Below, in pieces: positions 46,890 through 53,919 of a stretch of 53,919 nt of DNA. Position 1 is the first letter of the stretch. Each line of letters begins with the position of its first letter. The stretch is taken from assembly GCF_945269915.1 (NCBI RefSeq), contig NZ_CALYOY010000011.1, positions 1-53,919 on the forward strand, given 5' to 3'. The notes below the pieces were generated by a model. It saw only the letters and a program-made list of their open reading frames with translations. It ran no database searches and was not told the DNA's origin. Source of the DNA: an uncultured Bifidobacterium sp. GTDB taxonomy: Bacteria > Actinomycetota > Actinomycetes > Actinomycetales > Bifidobacteriaceae. Both the position numbers and the translations under genes were made by a program.

Positions 46890-48221
46890 TCAGTTGTTGT
46901 CCCCGGTGTTCTTCTCCATGGACTGGAAATTGCTGGTATCCGAAATCTGGTTGACCAGCTGGTTCAGGAACTCGGTCAGCTTGCTGCGGTATCCGGCCTC
47001 GAACTGCTTGAGTCCCTGGATGTTGTCCTCGAGCACCTTGGACTGCTCGACCAGCTTGCTCTTGACCTCTGCCGCATAGCGATCGGCACCGTCACGGGTG
47101 TTCTTGTCGTACTCCTGGGCCCTGGTCTGTACCTGGGTCTCGTACTCGTCGGCCTGGTCGTGCTGGTTCTTGGAGTAGGTATCCGCATCCGAACGGGTCT
47201 TGACCGAGTACTCGTCAGCCTGGGAACGCACGCGCTCCGAATATCCGTCGGCCTCGGAGTGCACCCTCTTGGAATACTCGTCGACCTCGGCGTGGGTGCG
47301 CCTGGAGTAGTCCTCGGCCTTCTTGACGATCTCATCGTGTTGGGCCTGGCCCTCGTCCACCAGCTGGGCGGCGTTGGCCTTGCCCTTGTCGACATACTGG
47401 TCGTGCAGCTGCATGGCCAGGGTGAGCATGGCGGTGGCACGGCCGGCCTCACTGTTGGCCTCGGCACCTGCTCCGGCGATCTTGCGCAGGCTGCCGGTCT
47501 CGGTCGAGGGCTCGACCTTGGAGACCTGCTCGCGCAACTGCTCCTCGCGCTTCCGGGACTCTTCCAACTGTTTGCCGAGCTGCTCGAACTTGGCCCGCTG
47601 CTCCTGGCCGACCTGCTGGGCCTGGGCCACCTGCTGGCGGACCGCATTCACGCTCTGCTGGGCCGTGTTCAGGTCGGACTTGGCCTTGTTGAGCTCATCG
47701 GTCAGGTTCTGAACCTGCTGACGGGCCGCGTCGCGCTCCTTCTGGACCGCGGTGAGCTGGTTGGCCAGTGACTCGGAGCTGTTACCATTGGCAGCCTGGG
47801 CGGTCAGCTGGTCGATCTGCGAGTTCAGCTGCTCGACCTGGCGACGCAGCTGCTCGTTCTGCCCGCTCAGGGTCTTGACCTGACCCTCGGCCTCCGCCAG
47901 CTGGCGGGTGGTCTGTGCATCGGGGGACGGCGCCTGGGCGGCCTGACCGTTTGCAGTACGGTTCTTCAGGTCGCGGTTCTCGGCCTGGAGGGACTCCACC
48001 TGGGCGCTCAGATCGGAAATCTTGGAGTTCAGGGAAGCAACGTCAGTTCCCAGGGACTGGGTCGAAGCCGTTCTGCCTTGAATGGCCTGCTTGCCCAGGG
48101 CCTCAACCGTCTCGGTCACCTCGTCGAGGAAGTCATCCACTTCGTCAATGTCATAACCGGCATGAAGCCTCACTACTTGGAAGTTGTGCTCCCGTATGTC
48201 TTTGGGCGTCAAAAGAGCCAT
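46890..48221 (-). CDS. wag31: DivIVA/Wag31 polar growth scaffold
   Basis: Wag31 marks the poles, recruits cell-wall synthesis and sets polar growth in actinobacteria. The membrane-binding N-terminal DivIVA domain (1-60: LTPKDIREHNF, GYDIDEVDDFLDEV) is followed by a long coiled coil (about 60-235), a Gly/Ala linker, and a C-terminal helical region. Residues 305-392 are eight tandem 11-residue repeats that each start with Tyr. The ATG at 48221 with GGAG upstream is chosen over one nine codons earlier. At 443 residues it is long for the family (usually 230-320). Confidence 0.95.
   Translation of the reverse strand: MALLTPKDIREHNFQVVRLHAGYDIDEVDDFLDEVTETVEALGKQAIQGRTASTQSLGTDVASLNSKISDLSAQVESLQAENRDLKNRTANGQAAQAPSPDAQTTRQLAEAEGQVKTLSGQNEQLRRQVEQLNSQIDQLTAQAANGNSSESLANQLTAVQKERDAARQQVQNLTDELNKAKSDLNTAQQSVNAVRQQVAQAQQVGQEQRAKFEQLGKQLEESRKREEQLREQVSKVEPSTETGSLRKIAGAGAEANSEAGRATAMLTLAMQLHDQYVDKGKANAAQLVDEGQAQHDEIVKKAEDYSRRTHAEVDEYSKRVHSEADGYSERVRSQADEYSVKTRSDADTYSKNQHDQADEYETQVQTRAQEYDKNTRDGADRYAAEVKSKLVEQSKVLEDNIQGLKQFEAGYRSKLTEFLNQLVNQISDTSNFQSMEKNTGDNN
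47046..47309 (-). repeat. Eight tandem 11-residue repeats inside Wag31
   Basis: Residues 305-392 divide into eight units of exactly 11 residues, each led by Tyr (Y305, Y316, Y327, Y338, Y349, Y360, Y371, Y382), with consensus Y-S-x-R/K-V/T-x-S/D-x-A-D-E. Eleven-residue periodicity suits a long straight or slightly right-handed coiled coil. The DNA is diverged, so the repeat is kept at protein level and is not a recent duplication. Confidence 0.9.
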
Positions 48222-48318
48222 ATGATTCTCCACCTCGCTTCGAGCCACTCAGCCCGATTGTTTTTCTCTTATTGAATGCTAGCACGGAGCATGCCGATTC
48301 TCCGTCTTACCGTCTTCC

Positions 48319-48603
48319 TCAAATGAGGATCTGTATCACAATCAGGATGAAATACAGGACCATGAAGGAGACGTCCAACTGGATCCGACCCATGGGCAGG
48401 GGCGGGATGTAGCGACGGAGCCAACGCAGTGGGGGCTCCGTCAGCGCATAGACGACCCGAATCAGGGAGGCGACGACACCCCTGGGATACCAACGTGGCA
48501 TCAGGACCATGGCCCAGTCCAGGATCATCCGGATGAAGAGGACCAGAAGATAGGTGTCGATGAGGATGCTGACCAGGTAACGGAGCAAGGGAATGACGAT
48601 CAT
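48319..48603 (-). CDS. yggT: YggT-family membrane protein
   Basis: This 94-residue protein has two hydrophobic helices (about 4-30 and 75-94) separated by a conserved amphipathic loop with TEPPLRWLRRYIPP, the hallmark of YggT/YlmG proteins. They are encoded next to ftsZ and sepF in Gram-positive bacteria and are linked to division or membrane-protein assembly, without a fixed function. It lies between sepF and wag31, the usual order. Confidence 0.94.
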   Translation of the reverse strand: MIVIPLLRYLVSILIDTYLLVLFIRMILDWAMVLMPRWYPRGVVASLIRVVYALTEPPLRWLRRYIPPLPMGRIQLDVSFMVLYFILIVIQILI

Positions 48604-48673
48604 ATGATGAAACTCCGGGAATGGGCCGCAAGGATGAACATCCGCCCCGGCAGAAGGGCGGGGGAAGACGCGG

Positions 48674-49138
48674 TCACTGGGCGAAGAGGCCCTTGGCGGT
48701 GGACGAGGACTCGACCTCTTCCACCTTGATGTTGACCTGGGCGGGGCTGAGCAGGAAGACCCTGGGGGTCACCCGTTCGATGGACCCGCGGACGCCGAAG
48801 ACCACACCCGCGGAAAAGTCCACGATCCGGTAGGCCACCGACTCGGAGACCCCGGTCAGGTTGAGGACCACCGGGACCCCGTCACGCAGGGCTCGGCCAA
48901 CCATCTGGGCATCCTCGTAGGACTTGGGATGAATGGTCGTAATGCGGTTGACATGGCTCTGGAAGGGGGTGGACTCCCCATCCTGGCTGGATGCCGATGA
49001 CTGGGCGGACATGGGGGTCACCGAGTGATCGGTATCGAAACCGTCACTGGTCTCCTCCTCATCCATGACCTCGTCATCATCGTCCACGACGTCGGTCATC
49101 CCCAGGAAGGACATCGCGTTCTTCATCAAACCTGCCAT
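48674..49138 (-). CDS. sepF: Cell division protein SepF
   Basis: SepF anchors FtsZ to the membrane and bundles its filaments; it is essential in actinobacteria, which lack FtsA. The N-terminal amphipathic helix (MAGLMKNAMSFLGM) is followed by an acidic linker of about 50 residues and the SepF core with RITTIHPKSYEDAQMVGRAL, VVLNLTG and RIVDFSAGVVFGV. At 154 residues it is normal. It follows ftsZ by 17 bp. Confidence 0.95.
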   Translation of the reverse strand: MAGLMKNAMSFLGMTDVVDDDDEVMDEEETSDGFDTDHSVTPMSAQSSASSQDGESTPFQSHVNRITTIHPKSYEDAQMVGRALRDGVPVVLNLTGVSESVAYRIVDFSAGVVFGVRGSIERVTPRVFLLSPAQVNIKVEEVESSSTAKGLFAQ

Positions 49139-49155
49139 CTTTGCTCCTTATCGCA

Positions 49156-50337
49156 TCACCGAAGGAAATCGGGAATATCAAGATACCCCGGATCGGCCGA
49201 ATTCCCATCATCTTCGGTCGTCGGGGGGACCACCTCATGCTCGGAAGTCTGATCGGAGACCGCCTGATCCCGCTGGGCGGCCGAGGCCTCCTGAAGTGGG
49301 GGCACGGAAGGGGCCGGATCGGAGGCGGTTGCCTGGTGGGCGGGCGCAGCCTGGGTTTCCTCCTCATCCTTCTTGGCGTTGGGGTCGAAACCTGCGGCGA
49401 TCACGGTGACACGGACCTCGTCCCCATAGGCGTCGTCCAGGGCCAGGCCCCAGATGATCTGCGCCTCGGGGTGGATGGCGTCCTGAACCAGCTGGGCGGC
49501 CGCGGAAGCCTCCTGCATGGTCAGGTCAGTGGGTCCGGCAACGTTGATCAGGGCACCGTGGGCACCCTCGATGCTCTCCTCCAGCAGGGGGGAGCTGATG
49601 GCGATCTCGGCGGCCTGGGTGGCCCTGTCCTCGCCACGAGCGGCACCGATGCCGAAGAGGGCGGTGCCGGCATCCTTGAGGATGGCGGTCACGTCGGAGA
49701 AATCGACGTGGATGTAGGAGTTCATAGTGATCAGGTCGGTGATGCCCTGGACACCGGCCAGGAGGGCGGTATCGGCGGTCTTGAACGCATCCATGACCGA
49801 GACCGTGCGGTCGGAAAGATCGAGCAGGCGATCGTTGGGGATGACGATCAGGGCATCGACCTCCTTGCGGAGGTTCTCGATACCGGACTCGGCGGAAGCC
49901 GAACGCCTGGGCCCCTCAAAAGTGAAGGGCCTGGTGACCACGGCGATGGTCAGGGCACCCTGCTGCCTGGCAGCCCGGGCGACCAGGGGGCTGGCCCCCG
50001 TGCCGGTGCCGCCGCCCTCGCCAGCGGTGACGAAGACCATGTCGGATCCCTTGAGGACCTCTTCTATATCGGACTGGTGGTCCTGGGCCGCCTTGGCACC
50101 CTTCTCGGGGTCGGCACCCGCACCCAGCCCACGACTGTTGCTGTCGGACAGGGAGATCTTCACGTCGGCATCGGATCGCAGCAGGTCCTTGGCGTCCGTA
50201 TTGATGGCCACAAACTCGACGTTCTGCAGGCCCTCAGCAATCATCCTATTGACCGCGTTGCCGCCTGCGCCGCCAACACCGACGACCTTGATGTTGGTCT
50301 TGTCATTGAAATTGTCAGTCTGGGCAATCTCGCTCAC
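49156..50337 (-). CDS. ftsZ: Cell division GTPase FtsZ
   Basis: FtsZ polymerises into the Z-ring. The tubulin signature GGGTGTG (108-114) is preceded by Glu where many FtsZ proteins have Met (TAGEGGGTGTG). N-terminal GVGGAGGNAVNRM and the T7-type region are present. A variable acidic/Gln/Ala linker leads to the C-terminal peptide DIPDFLR that binds SepF. The start is GTG after GGGAG at six bases. At 393 residues it is normal. Its neighbours sepF, yggT and wag31 complete the actinobacterial set. Confidence 0.97.
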   Translation of the reverse strand: MSEIAQTDNFNDKTNIKVVGVGGAGGNAVNRMIAEGLQNVEFVAINTDAKDLLRSDADVKISLSDSNSRGLGAGADPEKGAKAAQDHQSDIEEVLKGSDMVFVTAGEGGGTGTGASPLVARAARQQGALTIAVVTRPFTFEGPRRSASAESGIENLRKEVDALIVIPNDRLLDLSDRTVSVMDAFKTADTALLAGVQGITDLITMNSYIHVDFSDVTAILKDAGTALFGIGAARGEDRATQAAEIAISSPLLEESIEGAHGALINVAGPTDLTMQEASAAAQLVQDAIHPEAQIIWGLALDDAYGDEVRVTVIAAGFDPNAKKDEEETQAAPAHQATASDPAPSVPPLQEASAAQRDQAVSDQTSEHEVVPPTTEDDGNSADPGYLDIPDFLR

Positions 50338-50627
50338 AGTATGCTCCCGTCACTCACCTTACGCTTAACTCTAGCGCAGACCATATACGCCAACACGCAT
50401 TCACCCATAGGCGTTCCTGCCCCACGTGGCACCCATCAGCAATGCTCATGGCCGGCACGGACCTCCTGTGCGCAACCCGGACCCAACCGGATGGGGACCC
50501 ATGCTGTCTCTGTCGCATATTCTAAACCACAACCGGGTATTTTCGGATACGACAATTCACAACCCCACCCGATACGGGGTCCACCAATCGGGTCCCCGCC
50601 TCCCGAGCCAGGGTCCAATCCCCACCC
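50338..50627 (-). other. Intergenic region upstream of ftsZ
   Basis: These 290 bp separate dusB from ftsZ on the same strand, a long gap that should hold the ftsZ promoter(s) and perhaps the dusB terminator. A TAGAAT hexamer (minus strand, about 50518-50523) is -10-like, but no matching -35 is seen. The pair ACCCGA/TCGGGT near 50575-50600 could form a weak hairpin. No RNA gene is recognised. Confidence 0.4.
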
Positions 50628-51854
50628 TCAGTAGGCCGCATCCATGGGGTCGTTGCCGAAGAGGGCCTGGCGTTCCTCGTGGGTGGTTGCTCTGGAATCA
50701 AGCCAACCGTAAGGCAGACGAACCTTCTTGGCATACCGGACCCGACCCCTGGGCTTGCCGGCCACAGCCGCCGGATAGGGCATTTCCTGATCCAGGCCGG
50801 CAATGCACCCATCCAACTGGTCCAGGGTCTCACAGGACATAAAGGCACGGCGCGTCGCTCCCCCGACCGCAAACCCCTTGAGGTACCAGGCCACGTGCTT
50901 GCGCATGTCATGCACGGCCATGGTCTCGTCACCGTCATAGAAGTCCACCAGGAGGCGGGCGTGACGGGCCATGATCCGCCCCACCTGACCCAGGTCGGGC
51001 TCCTCACGGATGGAGGATCCCCGGAGGGCGTGACGGATGTCGGCGAAGATCCAGGGACGGCCCTGGCAGCCACGGCCGACGGCCACGCCGGCACACCCGG
51101 TCTGCCTGACCATATCCAGAGCATCCTCGGCCGTCCATATGTCTCCGTTGCCGAAGACCGGGATGCTCAGGGCCTGGACCAGCTGGGAGATACGGTCCCA
51201 GTCGGAATGCCCACCGTAATACTCGGCAGTGGTCCGGGCATGGAGGGTGACGGCGGCACAACCCTCCTCCTGGGCGATGCGCCCCGCCTCCATGAAGGTC
51301 AGGTGGTCCTGGTCGATGCCCACCCTGATCTTGGCCGTGACCGGGATCCCGGCAGGCCCACAGACCGACACCACCCGATGGACCAGGTCCTGGAAGAGGT
51401 CGGTCTTCCAAGGCAGTGCCGAACCTCCCCCGTGGCGGGTCACCTTGGGCACGGGGCAGCCGAAGTTCATATCGATATGGTCGGCCCACCCCCGATCCAC
51501 CACCATCCGGGTGGCCTGCTCCATGATCTGGGGGTCCACCCCGTAGAGCTGAAGGGAGCGGACCTTCTCCTCCGGGGCGAACCTGCAGAGGCGGAAGGCC
51601 TTGGGATTGCGGGCCACCAGGGCCCGGGCCGTGACCATCTCGGCCACGTAGAGACCATCAGGGCCGTATTCACGACAGAGCAGGCGGAAGGGCCAGTTGG
51701 TCACCCCCGCCATGGGCGAGAGCATGACCGGGGTGGGCACATGGATGGGCCCAAGGTCCAGTGAACGGACCTGGACGGGTTCCTTGACCGGCGGTTGCCC
51801 GCTCCTGCTCAGGCCGGCATCGGGCTCCTGCGGTACCTCACTGACGGATCTCAT
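50628..51854 (-). CDS. dusB: tRNA-dihydrouridine synthase (DusB-type)
   Basis: Dus enzymes reduce uridine in tRNA D-loops with FMN and NADPH. The TIM-barrel start TPVMLSPMAGVTNWPFR, catalytic Cys133 in MNFGCPVPKVTRHGGGSAL, VTAKIRVGID, TLHARTTAEYYGG and VFGNGDI are all present. The ATG at 51854 gives 408 residues; a GTG at 51878 with AGG upstream, overlapping glyS, is an equally good start. The about 35 N-terminal residues before VRSLDLG are non-conserved. It is in one operon with glyS. Confidence 0.93.
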   Translation of the reverse strand: MRSVSEVPQEPDAGLSRSGQPPVKEPVQVRSLDLGPIHVPTPVMLSPMAGVTNWPFRLLCREYGPDGLYVAEMVTARALVARNPKAFRLCRFAPEEKVRSLQLYGVDPQIMEQATRMVVDRGWADHIDMNFGCPVPKVTRHGGGSALPWKTDLFQDLVHRVVSVCGPAGIPVTAKIRVGIDQDHLTFMEAGRIAQEEGCAAVTLHARTTAEYYGGHSDWDRISQLVQALSIPVFGNGDIWTAEDALDMVRQTGCAGVAVGRGCQGRPWIFADIRHALRGSSIREEPDLGQVGRIMARHARLLVDFYDGDETMAVHDMRKHVAWYLKGFAVGGATRRAFMSCETLDQLDGCIAGLDQEMPYPAAVAGKPRGRVRYAKKVRLPYGWLDSRATTHEERQALFGNDPMDAAY

Positions 51855-51867
51855 CGAGGATTCGGCC

Positions 51868-53385
51868 TCAGTACTCACCGCCGGCCTCGGCCACCTTGAC
51901 AGGGGCGGACTCGTCCTGCCCGGGCTCGGCCTGCACATCGGTGTATCCGTCGGCGGCCTGGGTGCCGGTGATCGAAGCCGGGCCCATCGGGTAACGCACA
52001 CGCTTCTCCCCGATGCACTCGCGGACATAGTCCTCGACCTGGTCCAGGGCGACCCGATCCTGTTGCATGGAATCACGCTGACGGATGGTGACGGCGTGGT
52101 CATCCGGGGAATCGAAGTCCACGGTGATGCAGAGCGGAGTGCCGATCTCGTCCTGACGACGGTAACGGCGGCCGATGGCCCCGGACTCGTCGTAGTCGAC
52201 CATCCACTCCTGCTGGCGGAGGTCCGCAGCCAGATCATGGGCGACCTGCTGAAGCTCGGGCTTCTTGGATAGCGGCAGGACGGCGGCCTTGACCGGGGCC
52301 AGCCTGGGGTCGAGACGGAGGACGGTGCGGCGGTCCACCCCACCCTTGGTGTTGGGTGCCTCGTCCACGTCGTAGGCATCGACCAGGAAGGCCATCAGGG
52401 AACGGGTGAGTCCGGCGGCGGGCTCGATCACGTAGGGGACGTACCGCTCGCCACTGGCCTGGTCGAAGTAGCTCAGGTCCTCACCTGAGTGCCGGGCATG
52501 GGCCTTCAGGTCGAAGTCGGTCCTGTTGGCCACGCCCTCCAGCTCACCCCATTGGGACCCCTGGAAGCCGAAGCGGTACTCGATGTCGACGGTCCGCTTG
52601 GAGTAGTGGGCCAACTTGGCCTTGGGGTGCTCGTAATGGCGCAGATTTTCGGGGTCGATGCCAAGGTCGGTGTACCAGCGGGTGCGGGCGTCGATCCAGT
52701 ACTGGTGCCATTCCTCGTCGGTGCCTGGCTGAACGAAGAACTCCATCTCCATCTGCTCGAACTCACGGGTGCGGAAGATGAAGTTGCCTGGCGTGATCTC
52801 ATTGCGGAAGCTCTTGCCCATGTTGGCGATGCCGAAGGGGGGCTTGGACCGGGAGGAGGCCATGACCGTCTTGAAGTCGACGAAGATGCCCTGGGCGGTC
52901 TCCGGGCGAAGGTAATGCAGGCTCTTGTCATCCTGGACGGGACCCAGGTGGGTCTGCAGCATCATGTTGAAGTCGCGCGGCTCGGTCCACTGGCCCTTGG
53001 TCCCGCAGTCGGGGCAGGGAATGTCCTCGAGTCCGTCGGCGGGCTGGTGACCGTGCTTCTCGGCGTAGGCCTCCTCCAGGGTGTCGGCCCGGTGCCGCTT
53101 GTGGCAGTTCAGGCACTCGATCAGAGGATCATTGAAGACGGAGACATGGCCCGAGGCCACCCAGACGTCGGTCGGAAGAATGACAGAGGTATCCACGCCA
53201 ACCACGTCATCACGGGTGACGACCATGGACCGCCACCACTCGCGCTTGATGTTGTCCTTGAGGGCCACGCCCAGGGGACCGTAATCCCATGCCGAGCGGG
53301 TTCCCCCGTAGATCTCCCCCGCAGGAAAGACGAACCCCCGGCGCTTGGCCAGGGAGATGACCTCATCCAGTTTCGAGACTGCCAC
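51868..53385 (-). CDS. glyS: Glycyl-tRNA synthetase (dimeric type)
   Basis: This alpha2-type class II GlyRS charges tRNA-Gly. The N-terminal block [13 protein letters not shown][11 protein letters not shown] is characteristic, class II motif 2 is [26 protein letters not shown], and motif 3 lies in [14 protein letters not shown]. Two CxxC pairs (IECLNCHK and IPCPDCGTK) suggest a zinc knuckle. At 505 residues it is slightly long for the type. The start is GTG with AGAAGG eight bases upstream. A short hairpin lies just before that. Confidence 0.96.
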   Translation of the reverse strand: MAVSKLDEVISLAKRRGFVFPAGEIYGGTRSAWDYGPLGVALKDNIKREWWRSMVVTRDDVVGVDTSVILPTDVWVASGHVSVFNDPLIECLNCHKRHRADTLEEAYAEKHGHQPADGLEDIPCPDCGTKGQWTEPRDFNMMLQTHLGPVQDDKSLHYLRPETAQGIFVDFKTVMASSRSKPPFGIANMGKSFRNEITPGNFIFRTREFEQMEMEFFVQPGTDEEWHQYWIDARTRWYTDLGIDPENLRHYEHPKAKLAHYSKRTVDIEYRFGFQGSQWGELEGVANRTDFDLKAHARHSGEDLSYFDQASGERYVPYVIEPAAGLTRSLMAFLVDAYDVDEAPNTKGGVDRRTVLRLDPRLAPVKAAVLPLSKKPELQQVAHDLAADLRQQEWMVDYDESGAIGRRYRRQDEIGTPLCITVDFDSPDDHAVTIRQRDSMQQDRVALDQVEDYVRECIGEKRVRYPMGPASITGTQAADGYTDVQAEPGQDESAPVKVAEAGGEY

Positions 53386-53410
53386 TGATCACACCTTCTC
53401 TTAGGGATCG

Positions 53411-53427
53411 CCGTATGGCACATACGG
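53411..53427. promoter_or_regulatory. Perfect inverted repeat in the glyS leader
   Basis: CCGTATG-GCA-CATACGG lies 25-42 bp upstream of the glyS GTG, just ahead of the SD. A second, looser pair (CCGTC-N7-GACGG at 53451-53467) lies upstream. They may be an operator or an RNA hairpin. No T-box features are seen. Confidence 0.5.
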
Positions 53428-53582
53428 ACCTGACGCTGGCCCCAAGCATACCGTCGGCTTATGACGGGCCCCAATCGGCGCAAGGGCTGTCAGAACCAGG
53501 ACATACGATTTGCTTACCACGGCGGTATGGGGGACGGACCAACCAGGCACCCCACCCCCCACCATGATGAAAGGCTTCGGAC

Positions 53583-53919
53583 ATGGATGAGCACAGGAAG
53601 CACGGGGATCCGGCCTATTTGAACACGGTGGCCTCGGTCTCCATCGCCCCGAGCGGACAGGGCGAGGAGCTTTCGACATACGTGGCCCAGGCCATCAAGG
53701 TCATCCGCGAGTCGGGTCTGCCCAACCAGACCAACGCCATGAACACGATCATCGAGGGCGATCTGAGCCAGGTCATGCAGACCGTCGAGAAGGCGACCCG
53801 CATCCTGGCCGAGCAGGGATACAGGACGGGGGTCACCCTGAAGCTGGACATCCGCCAGGGCAAGCGGAACCAGATTCACCGGAAGGTTGAGCTGATCGAC
53901 GACATCCTCTCGGATGATT
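53583..53919 (+). CDS. MTH1187-family thiamine-binding protein, cut by the window end
   Basis: The visible 112 residues start MDEHRKHGDPAYLNTVASVS and show the ferredoxin-like family pattern: a first strand with SIAPSGQGEELSTYVAQAIK, the SGLPNQTNAMNTIIEG segment and a second helix QVMQTVEKATRIL followed by the TLKLDIRQGKRN strand. Such proteins bind thiamine and are often encoded near transporters. An AAAGG precedes the ATG by eight bases. The family is about 100 residues, so the stop codon should lie just past the window edge. Confidence 0.85.
   Translation, partial: MDEHRKHGDPAYLNTVASVSIAPSGQGEELSTYVAQAIKVIRESGLPNQTNAMNTIIEGDLSQVMQTVEKATRILAEQGYRTGVTLKLDIRQGKRNQIHRKVELIDDILSDD

Noticed and set aside
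53468-53582. TPP riboswitch before the thiamine-binding gene
   Set aside because: No THI-box-like conserved segments (such as CUGAGA and the paired GA-rich core) could be found in the short upstream region.

Overview
The window is a high-G+C actinobacterial chromosome segment, most probably from Bifidobacterium. Pointers are the actinobacterial dcw cell-wall/division cluster, a Wag31-type DivIVA with SepF and YggT, the nrdR-LysM-lexA neighbourhood, LexA sites of GAAC-N4-GTTC type, an actinobacterial PriA/HisA, a bifid-type L-lactate dehydrogenase and many GTG/TTG starts. Species cannot be fixed from the sequence alone.

Layout. 1-1626: the probable 3' end of a tRNA-Ala, a terminator, and a visibly A+T-richer two-gene unit (PIN-domain protein plus a 263-residue partner) that looks acquired. 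1830-2696: a small unknown gene and dtd. 2795-17241 (minus strand): a compact dcw operon read mraZ-rsmH-ftsL-ftsI-murE-like-murF-mraY-murD-ftsW-murG-murC-ftsQ, with an array of five MraZ boxes upstream of mraZ. The gene in the murE slot has lost the Mur-ligase ATP-binding loop. 17629-19905: a HelD-type helicase, divergent from mraZ. 19906-22769: a region without intact genes holding one multiply frameshifted secreted/membrane protein gene between a C11 and a G12 tract. 22770-24749: nrdR, a LysM membrane protein and lexA around three LexA boxes. 24796-28783: a CDF metal exporter, ldh and hflX. 28922-34635: an RsmC-like methyltransferase, hrpA and a secreted cysteine-rich protein. 34732-41671 (minus): hisD-hisC-hisB-orf-hisH-priA-glnA, with two inverted repeats in front of hisD. 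41755-53385 (minus): glyS-dusB, then ftsZ-sepF-yggT-wag31-lspA-rluD-dnaE. 53583-end: start of a thiamine-binding MTH1187-family gene.

How it works together. The two division blocks supply peptidoglycan precursor synthesis (Mur ligases, MraY, MurG), the septal synthase pair FtsW/FtsI with FtsQ and FtsL-like partners, the Z-ring (FtsZ, SepF) and the polar-growth scaffold Wag31. The LexA/LysM pair gives a likely SOS-controlled brake on division. The his-glnA operon couples histidine synthesis to glutamine supply, since HisH uses glutamine as nitrogen donor.

The least explained items are the PIN/263-residue pair, the MurE-like pseudoenzyme, the decayed gene between homopolymer tracts, the 8 x 11-residue repeat in Wag31, the MraZ N-terminal extension and the paired operators in front of hisD. 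Start sites were adjusted where a Shine-Dalgarno (SD) sequence decided between candidates.
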